From assembly GCA_029204225.1 (NCBI GenBank), contig CM055097.1, positions 5,063,125 to 5,127,124 of the forward strand: DNA of 64,000 nucleotides. Reading direction: 5' to 3'. The notes beneath the pieces are model-generated. The model worked only from the letters and a program-made list of their open reading frames with translations. It had not been told where the DNA came from and did not search any database. The number at the start of each line of letters is the position of its first letter. Positions within the stretch are counted from its first letter, which is position 1. Source of the DNA: Diphasiastrum complanatum. Taxonomy: Eukaryota; Streptophyta; Lycopodiopsida; Lycopodiales; Lycopodiaceae. A program made the translations under genes and the position numbers. This document shows, in pieces, positions 55,465 through 64,000 of the stretch.

Positions 55465-56984
55465 ATGGCCCATACCAAGCAAATAGCACGTCTTACCACA
55501 TTTGTCCCACCTCCTCGTCCTCCTGTACAAAGGGCAGTGGGCACTGGTAGGAGAGTAGATCGGCCTAGAAGACCATGGTGAAGGGATATCAGGAGACTAC
55601 AGAGGTTTGTGAGATTAGTGACAAGGTCAGTCCGACATGATGTTCGTTGGAACATAATAGCCCTAGAAGCCCTCCATATTTCCTATGAGGACTTTCAAGT
55701 TAAATTCTATGAGGACTCTACGCTTTGCACAGTGCACGCCAAGAGAGTTACCCTCATGCCTCAAGACATGCATCTTGTCATGAGGCTGAGGAGTACACAC
55801 GATCATGTCTTTAAGAGTGGCTTCACCTCTAGGCCACCACCTACAGAGAGAGGGCCTGTTTCTCAATGAAATAAGAGAAAGCAGACCAAGCTCACCAGGC
55901 CTACCAGGCAAAGGGTAGTACTCAGCGAATCACCATCCCGCCCTCATATCTCTCGTCCTTTGGTTGGACCATCACACCAGTCTGCAATGCATTCTTCTCC
56001 TCCCACCACCCCTAACTATTCAAGTAGTTCCTCTTCCATTCCCTCCATTCCATTCCACAATAACAAGGATATGACCTCTACGTAGATAAAATAATATCGG
56101 ATCTAGATATAAGTTTAATAGGTGATTTTTATAAGGATCTTTGTGTAAGATTTTTTGTTGATCTGAAAGATTCATTTTTGGATTCTGAGAGGTATATAGT
56201 TTTTGATGAGTATGTTGCCAAAGAGATTGATAAGCTAGGAGGTCAATTTTCTTTTTTTCTAAGTTCAATTAACTAGGTAAATCACATAATTAAAGACTTT
56301 TGTGATCCCCTGAAGGAGAAGACAACAGATATATCAGATCCAGTTGTGGAGGCTGGTTTGATGTATTTTGTAAATAGATGTAAATGCAATGATACTAAGG
56401 ACATTGGAGTTGTGCTGTCCTTTTTTGCACACAGCCTTCATAATCCAACTCAGGCAATGAAGTATCTTCTCCATACAACCTCGGATACCAAAGTCTTTAT
56501 TATTCCATACTAAATTACATAGAATATATTCAAGTAATATTTTTAATAGATATTGTAATTCCTTCAATTTAACTAATTATCTCTTGTTTGCAATAAGCAT
56601 TAGAGTATGCATATAATCTCCCTTAGGGAAGATTCAGATGGGATCATTAATCCCATCTGTTTAAAGATGAATTGCTTGAACTCTACCCATGTCAAAATGG
56701 ACGTGATGTACAACAGAATGTTGCAATCTTTGCCAAGGCCGGATGGGGCCACTGTAAATAGCCACCTGGAGATTGTTCATGCAGAAGTAAGTATTTCTCA
56801 TCAAGTATCTGATAGGTAATATGATTTGTTTTTTTTAGAGTGCACAACTAACCTATTATACGTTTTGTGATTGAAGTCAGCTCAGCAAGATGATGGACAT
56901 AGCTATGAATGGTTATCCATCCGCAATATACAGGACTTCTTAGAGTGGTACATCATACAATCCGGGGCTCCAGATATACGAAAG
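55465..56984 (+). pseudogene. Histone H3/CENH3-like fusion gene (H), copy 2
   Basis: The ATG at 55465 opens MAHTKQIARLTTF, close to the H3 tail MARTKQTARKST, with Leu at the Lys9 position. A Pro/Arg-rich stretch and RPRRPW follow, then a stop (TGA 55579), then RDIRRLQRFVRLV. About 17 residues of the alpha-N/alpha-1 region are deleted relative to copy 1. The fold resumes at VRWNIIALEALHISYEDF, FYEDSTLCTVHAKRV and TLMPQDMHLVMRLR, unmistakably the H3 alpha-2/alpha-3 region. After a stop at 55867 a Lys/Arg/Ser/Pro tail continues, then the same unrecognised domain as copy 1 (SERYIVFDEYVAKEIDKLGG ... VFIIPY). Exons: 55465-~56511, 56598-56786 (LPRPDGATVN), 56877-56984 (EWLSIRNIQDFLEWYII). Introns are about 86 and 90 bases. 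Broken, but better preserved at the N-terminus than copy 1. Confidence 0.87.
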
Positions 56985-57379
56985 GTAAATAGACTAGTGA
57001 ATGGCCTAACTAGGTTATTTTAGTGTACAAATGGTGTTTTTTTTATAAAATGGGGAAGGCCCTTGCCCCTCAATCCTATTGGCTAATATTCACAATGATC
57101 CTATCCATTCATCTTGGACCCAACTTGATCCAAGGGTCCACAAAAAGTACATTGGTAATCACAAGATTCATGTGAGTCCCAATTTAGGCGCAACTCTAAA
57201 AAGTAATCTCTAAGTTCAAAAATGACTTTGGGCCTCTAATTTTATTTTAACTCCAAGGCTCACGTCAAGTTTATTTTATTTACAACTTTACTTGCGTGCT
57301 CATTGGGCCATGGAGTTACGCGCGCAGGATGCCATGCCCTCACAACACATTTTACTGGATGATTTTATTTATTTACACT
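56985..57379. other. Spacer between convergent H and D
   Basis: No coding block could be aligned here. Later exons of H or of D may be hidden, but none is supported. Confidence 0.35.
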
Positions 57380-57850
57380 TTGTTGGGAATACTCCCAACA
57401 ATGACATCTATAATACCCGAAAGAGACGCCACAGGTTCCCATTCATGTATATTTGAAGGATATAGATCTGCAATACAAAACCAAAATAAGCTCTGATTCA
57501 TAAATACAATTACGTTTTAAAAATGACAAGCAACCCAAAAAATTAAGGTACTTACAATTACACTCTCAAAAATCATGTGGATTTATTGCCTCCACATTAA
57601 GTTCTGGATGCATATAAACATGTTGAATAAGCACCTCTGAAATGGTTTGTCCTCTTGGAGAAACTTTGAAATCAATAATCCACCCTTTCCAATAAGATAT
57701 ATATGTATACATGGCCTTTTTTTTTTTTGGCAAAAAGCCCCTCTCGCCGATGGATGCATCAGTACCCAAGAAGCCTTATGATATTCACGAGCAATCCATG
57801 AACCTACAAGTACGGTACTTGGACTATAGCTACAAGTACAGTATCCCAAA
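57380..57850 (-). pseudogene. Cassette gene D, partial
   Basis: The minus-strand block 57566-57850 contains SWVLMHPSARGAF, YISYWKGWIIDFKVSPRGQ, SEVLIQHVYMHPELNVE and INPHDF. A frame slip lies in an A-rich run at 57718-57729. After a possible ~90-base intron with acceptor TATTGCAG, the block at about 57380-57470 shows DLYPSNIHEWEPVASLSGII. Both blocks match the lone relic at 46128-46760. The N-terminus and anything beyond DVI are not readable. Function unknown. Confidence 0.6.
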
Positions 57851-58222
57851 ATAGAGTGATTGCCATGGAAAAAGTGCTCGGTGGATGCAAACGTGATTTG
57901 CCCCTTTCAAGGAGTGTGAAAAATGTTAAAATCTAGCAACTAGATTCATGCCGCGTGGCACCATGATGGATTGACATGCATCATCCACATGTGTACATAA
58001 GTAGAATAGGATTCGATTGAATCAAGTCACCTTTGATTTCCTTGAATTATGTCTAATCAAGGCCAAGTCACATGGTCCTAATTTGTAGGAATTTTCCTTG
58101 AGGTTGGCCACCTCCAAAAAGAGGCACCTTGATCTAAGGGCTAATCTTCCTAACCTAAGGCCTTGATTAGGGTCTACCCTAAGTACATTATTTTTCATTA
58201 GTCTCAGTATTACTCTCATAGT
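57851..58222. other. Cassette right flank
   Basis: No gene or terminal repeat is seen that would define the cassette edge. Confidence 0.3.
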
Positions 58223-58350
58223 GATTTGAAATGTCTTTGGCATCCTTATAACCCTCGTTATAAATCTCGAAAAGTAGAGCGATTTTGGGGATTTTTGAAA
58301 TGTCTCTGGCCTCCTTATAACCCCTGTTATAAGCCTCTTAAAAGTACGTT
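58223..58350. repeat. ~70 bp tandem duplication
   Basis: Two units, each TTTGAAATGTCT(T/C)TGGC followed by TCCTTATAACCC and GTTATAA...AAAAGTA. No coding role. Confidence 0.7.
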
Positions 58351-59509
58351 CAAAATTACGAGGCTTATTTTGAGGGCCGATGAGGACTCGAGCCATCGTG
58401 CCCCCTTATCGATTCTACCTTTAAAAGAACGCTGAAAATCGCGCGTCTTGTTGTAGTGCCTACTTATGAATTCTAGTAGAAAGCTCAATCAGACTATAAT
58501 TATGAACTCCTTCCCCCCTTCTTGTCTAGAATCACCTCCAAAAAGTCTCTTGGTCAAAGAAAGCATAAACTTTTCAAAGGAAAATCAACTAATCTATATG
58601 TTCTATGAATACGTTGAGCAAGAAGCATATAAAACATTAGAAGAACAAATGAAAAATTACCAAGATAACAAGAATACAAGATTTATTTTGAGAAGTATCG
58701 TATGCCATGAGAGTTCTCTTGAAATTCCAAGACCTGAGCCTTCTCTTTTTTGATGATTTGGTGTTTGTTATCTCTTTTTTCTATATTTTTTTCAAGGGAA
58801 ACGCATCTTCGACAAAATGCATGCAACATTTTACAATTTTTTTCAACATGCACCATTTATGCACTAAAAGGTGGACGTAGATTTGTTTACCTTTTTATGC
58901 ACACACCTTTCACCCCAGGAGTGTATGCAAAAGACAAAATTGCAACAAAAAAACATGTTGGGGAATGTCTGCCTCAGGCTATTGCCCTCTACGAAGGCCC
59001 TTCCCCAACAGAAGGACCTCGGAGAGAAACATCCCCCCCCCCCCTTTTATTTTTCATGTCATGCTTGTTGGAGGCCTATTGTATCATTCATTAACTAATG
59101 AGATAGTGTGTTCTATCTTCATGTCAAAATGTATGGAGTCAATGCTCTAACTTTTTTGTTTTCATGCTATGGATTGGATTGGACACTTGCAAGAGGAAAG
59201 CCTAGTCTCAACCAACAAGGGGAGTACTAGATCTCACTTAGAGCACAAGGGTTTCACATTAGTTTTTCCAATTTATTTGAAACATTGTTTAGCAAGATTT
59301 TGAACCAAAAGTCTAGTATTACATAGTGTTCTATTAGTCATAGTCTTTGTACCAATTGTAGAAGGAGAAAACCCAGGGAGTCACAAAAAAAAAAAAAAAT
59401 TAATGTAAGTCGTCCATTATTGCTACGTTACGTATACTTCATTTCCAACTGCCATGTTAGGTATACTTCATCTCACAGCTAGCTATAGCCTTGTAGCAAA
59501 GTTTTACCA
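58351..59509. other. Gene-free stretch
   Basis: No recognisable gene. It contains a C run at 59033-59044 and an A run near 59387-59399, possibly the tail of a short retroposon, but no body could be identified. Confidence 0.35.
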
Positions 59510-59830
59510 CTCATGGGACGATGCGGCTTCAAGGCACGCACACACACGTGTGGTGCCTTTGAGCCCGATGCAATTGGGAGGTGCCAATGTGGCGCCCGAC
59601 GCCGAGCCTGCCAGAACGAACCAGTGCTCTGGAAATTGGCTCATGGGCGCACCCGCGCTGTCCCGAGCAGACGCTCGTGGGGTGGGTCTCGGGCAATGCC
59701 CACGGCCCCTCGGGTAGTGCTTTGCGGCTCCTGAGCTATGTCCATGGCGTCGGCGGGCAGCGGTGTTGTGGCTCCCGAGCAGGTCCATCATCGAGTCCCA
59801 AGCGGCAGCATTGGAGCCGCTCTCACGAGC
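59510..59830. other. GC-rich island in AT-rich DNA
   Basis: About 320 bases rich in GC, with recurring GGCTC/GAGCC and GCTCGTGG-type words, sharply different from the flanks. All three plus-strand frames are open for parts of it, as expected from composition, and none resembles a protein family. It might be an inserted repeat or a foreign fragment. Confidence 0.4.
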
Positions 59831-60054
59831 ACTTGCTCACGTGAGAGCATGAGCAGGTTTTCATATATATGGCCCCAGCAAGCTCCCATAAATGATTATG
59901 AGATAACCTTCTGGTTGCCTGATGACGTGACGCTCATGGCAACAATTAAAAAAAGCAATGTGTGGCTCAGAGTGCATTGTGGCCAGAGACGCCTATGTGA
60001 CTCTTAGATATGAGGGCTCATGGGGCACTTGGGGCACTTAGAGAGTGATAGTAC

Positions 60055-60145
60055 CAGTGTTCGGGAAAGCCGCCATAGTTCAAGAATGGAATCGACATCT
60101 TTTCTCAAAATTCGGCATGGCAAAAATTGTATAGGATTTTTTTAT
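60055..60145 (+). repeat. Dispersed repeat, copy 2
   Basis: Resembles 9585-9680 (see that entry) from GTGTTCGGGAAAGC through the GGCATGGCAAAAATT-type end. It lies about 450 bases upstream of the GH18 chitinase ATG. Confidence 0.5.
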
Positions 60146-60533
60146 GTCATAAATCTTTGGTTTTATAAGGGAAAACCAGCAAGCAAGCAAGAGCTTGTCA
60201 CTCAATAGAGACAGAAGAACTTTTCACATATCGATTTTTGGAGGGAAACCTCAAAAAGGTTCCAAGAACACTGAGTGATACAGTGGATAGACATTACCTA
60301 CTTATAGTAAGAGCATTCAATATCATAGTGCCCTATTAGTTCACGGTTGATTGCCGTTGTGACACGCCTAAATTCTAGTCTTGTCGCCTTTTTTCTTCCC
60401 GTTTTCTCTTTCCTTTTTGACTAGACTAGAGGCTATGACGTCTGCGTCTCTCCTTCCCAGCCGCCCAGGTTTCCTCTTCCAACCCTGTTTCTTATAAGAG
60501 ACAAGAGACAGCAGCAAAAGCCATGAAATCAGT

Positions 60534-60540
60534 TATAAAG
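60534..60540 (+). promoter_or_regulatory. TATA box of the GH18 chitinase
   Basis: TATAAAG 62 bases before the ATG at 60596, giving a short leader of about 30 bases. A near-duplicate segment with TTATAAGAGACA lies 42 bases upstream (60492), so the core promoter appears locally duplicated. Confidence 0.6.
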
Positions 60541-60565
60541 ACAGCAAGCTGCAGCAAAATATTGA

Positions 60566-61525
<960 letters not shown>

Positions 61526-61526
61526 A

Positions 61527-61770
61527 TATATTTCTACACGTATTCCGGAACTGATCACGATCAGTCAAATAATGTTGAAAAATGCATGTCTCTTTGTGTA
61601 GGCGCTAGGGGATATATTTCCACACGTACTCTGCAGCTGATCACAATAAGTAATACTGAATAGCACGTAACCAGCAACATATGCCAGAATTAGCAGCAGC
61701 TGGATTAATTCTAAATTAGAGATGTGGAGTCAAATGTTGAAAAGTGCAGGTCTCTTTCCGTACTATATAC
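61527..61770. repeat. Repeated 3' flank of the chitinase
   Basis: ATATATTTC(T/C)ACACGTA with a following CTGATCAC(G/A)AT occurs at 61527 and again at about 61610. ATGTTGAAAA(A/G)TGCA(T/G)GTCTCTTT occurs at about 61573 and 61732. This is an imperfect tandem duplication over the 3' UTR and downstream region. Confidence 0.6.
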
Positions 61771-64000
61771 TTGTAATAAAGATTGCAGCAAAACTGCCAA
61801 TGCTGCACGCAGACTGCAGGATACTTTGCAACAAAGAATCGATGAACATATACACTGATTATGATGCCCGCCCTGGGTTGCTTTTGCTAAACATAAAAGT
61901 TAAAACTAGGTTAAAAGCCATGAATGATGAACATATACATAATTTTAGCAGTCCTCTTAAATACTCTAACGTGCAGCTTAATGAAACTAATTGCAATGAT
62001 TGTATGCTGCATATTACTGGGAGGAAAATAAATGTGCTATTCTCCCTCTTAAAACAGACGAAGGGTAGTGAAGTTCTGTGAAATGTATAATATCTAATGA
62101 ACATCCCATTTCTTGGTTGATGTATTGTGTGATAAGTTATCTTATGCAATTATATGCCTTAGCTTAATTTTGTTTTGTTGAAATGTAAACATTCCAATTG
62201 TATATTGAATTGTTGGTTTTGCTTCATTATATAAGAAAATTATCAAAGTTATTGAGATGATGAAGGACCTATTTTGGACCTGTAATAATGTCAAAAAACA
62301 TAGAACATAACATTCATAAAGATGCATGGGAAATAGGTCTTAATCATCATTCACATAAGCAACATAAATGAAAAAATTCTACACAATGTAAAGATCAATC
62401 TCCCTCTTGCAATATGATCACCAAAATGAGGCATGTACATCAGTTACCAAAATGGAAGGTTCTAGAAGTAGGTTTAGGCCCTAAATCTTCACCATCCATC
62501 AAATCAATGGTGAACCGTCTAGATTGGCTAGCTTGACAATGACTACATAGTCTTATGAAATATGAACATAAACATTAAAAGAATGTCATTTGGACCAACT
62601 TGTCCCCCTCCACATAATTTCCACACATGTGGCCTCCACTTTGACCCTTGCTCAAACTATTTGAAGTTTTCATATTTAGGCTCACGTTGATATTTGCCAA
62701 TTTGGACTATTTTTTCCATTCTCCCTCAAATTCAACTTGGCCAAACAAACACCATAATCACCACAATCGACATGTTTTTATCAAGGGCCAAAGTTTGACT
62801 AAGCTACACTTCATTATTATGGCTTATTATACAAGTGAGATCATCATTCCTTGCCTTTGCTCATTTACCATTCATCCTTCCAGTCTTCACTCCTCCCACT
62901 CGCTCTTGAGCTCTCCTTCATTCCACGGTGGTAGGGGCACCACTCATATTTGTTAAAATTGGTTGGAGGAGGTCAATTTCCCTGCCTATGCTCTCATTTT
63001 TCAAACGAAAGTGAAAGATGGACAAGTGGCATCTTGGCAGAATGGTTATGATCAAGAGATGCACGACTGTTGTTTCCAGCTATCAAAAAAGCATGGAGTA
63101 GCAGGCTAGGTGTGGCCACAATTGTCTTGGAGGTTGTTGTGCACTTGGCTAGTATCACATTCACCTTGCCTTTTTTTTTTATTGCCTTGCTTTTAGAGAC
63201 CGACCTCACTTTTTGCATCACTTGATCAATGTAATGTAATTTTAAATGGAAAATGCTTGTCTTTGCACATGCTTGATGTAACTGTTTGTTAGCTTTGATG
63301 CTTGATGTTTAGAGAGTGCTCACTAGAATTTGGAGCATTCTATATGTTCACAACTTTTGAGGAGCTTGGTTGATTTGTGTGATCTCAGCTTGGTTTTAAA
63401 CAAGTCAATCCATGTTTTGAGAGCATTGAATTTTGTTTGTTTCATTTTGATCAATAATGTTATAGATCTTCATGGCAAGACTTACTTTGTCATAGTTGGC
63501 AATGGATTAGCATCCTCTACGAAAAAAAATAGTCTGCATTCAACATCCATGAACTATCCTCTACGAAAAAGCATAGCTTGTCTCCGCATATCTTCAATAA
63601 CATATACAAAAAAAAACTCCAGAAACATGACTCTTTGCCTCTCCACGAGGGAAATGGCAATATTGTTCTTCTCTGTAGAAAAGAAACATGTACTCCACAA
63701 GATCGATGCATGTAAGGTGAGCACAAAGTAATTATCACCATCGAGAGAGATTTGATATGCAGAATGCAGGTATGTGGGGCTGACTAGGTTTGTGTTGTGT
63801 CGCATTCTCATAATTAGCTCAATCATGTTTTGGGAAAGGCTCTAGATTAATCTGTATTATTGTAGTTTGTAAAAGGTAGTAAAGTAGGAGTTGCACCTCA
63901 CTTGTACTAGGCTGGCGAATGGAGCCGAGAGAGTAGTACTTTAGGAGGAGAATAAACAAATTTGAGTGATACCCCTTGCCAAGCATCCTCTTTTGCTTTC
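61771..64000. other. Gene-free right end
   Basis: No coding similarity, LTR or RNA gene is supported. Frames of 90-133 codons exist (for example 63330-63731) but have no recognisable motifs and AT-driven composition. Confidence 0.35.

Larger units (their letters stand above)
52040..57850. other. Histone-H3-like gene cassette, copy 2 (fuller)
   Basis: Four gene bodies in alternating orientation, A(+) 52040-53019, B(-) 53101-54483, H(+) 55465-56984, D(-) 57380-57850. A and B converge with an 81-base gap, B and H diverge from a ~1 kb promoter, and H and D converge. The 52960-56984 part is collinear with 14225-16700. Introns are 86-113 bases and conserved in position. No terminal repeats or target duplications were recognised. 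A mobile element, an endogenised virus-like block or a segmental duplication would all fit. Confidence 0.7.

Noticed and set aside
58022-58396. 124-codon minus-strand ORF
   Set aside because: It overlaps a short tandem duplication and shows repeat-driven sequence with no family motifs.
59454-59844. Several overlapping GC-rich frames
   Set aside because: All frames are open because of high GC; no protein motif or splice structure supports any of them.

Overview
The window is nuclear DNA of a land plant with a large, repeat-rich, AT-rich genome. Plant-type class III chitinases, a four-exon SRG1-like 2-oxoglutarate dioxygenase, and plant Ty1/copia and Ty3/gypsy elements (tRNA-iMet primer sites of the TGGTATCAGAGC type) show this. 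The CBM18-GH18 chitinase layout and the unusual reverse-transcriptase and Helitron families lean towards a fern or gymnosperm rather than an angiosperm; that is inference only.

Host genes are few: a secreted chitin-binding (hevein-like) GH18 chitinase (6918-8045, minus), a secreted GH18 chitinase without the chitin-binding domain (60596-61525, plus), and the dioxygenase (19205-21116, minus; 367 aa with all iron and 2-oxoglutarate ligands). Almost everything else is transposable-element debris. It includes a Ty3 integrase and a long broken coiled-coil ORF (0.7-6.2 kb), several copia remnants (23.2-27.0, 37.4-37.8 and 44.5-45.7 kb), a nearly complete copia element (29.7-34.5 kb), a truncated Helitron (38.4-40.8 kb), a Ty3 pol fragment (42.35-44.5 kb) and a non-LTR-like reverse-transcriptase element (48.0-50.6 kb).

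The most unusual content is a gene cassette present at least twice. The fuller copy (52.0-57.85 kb) has four gene bodies in alternating orientation: A(+), B(-), H(+), D(-). An older copy (14.2-17.0 kb) keeps the tail of A, part of B, and H. A lone D relic lies at 46.1-46.8 kb. H is a divergent histone H3 relative. It has an H3-like N-terminal tail, a histone fold with a lengthened loop 1 and an Arg-Trp at the loop end as in CENH3, and a long unrecognised C-terminal region spread over at least three exons. Exon borders are conserved between the copies and the introns are 86-113 bp. Both H copies are broken, but B of the second copy is an open two-exon frame of 429 aa. The B-H divergent promoter carries six CACGTG palindromes and a symmetric set of TATCGCCATCACG-type motifs. 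Whether the cassette is a mobile element that captured a histone, an endogenised virus-like segment, or a duplicated host locus cannot be settled from this window.

The 5' LTR of the 29.7-34.5 kb copia element appears to have been split by an inversion of about 2 kb (34523-36489).
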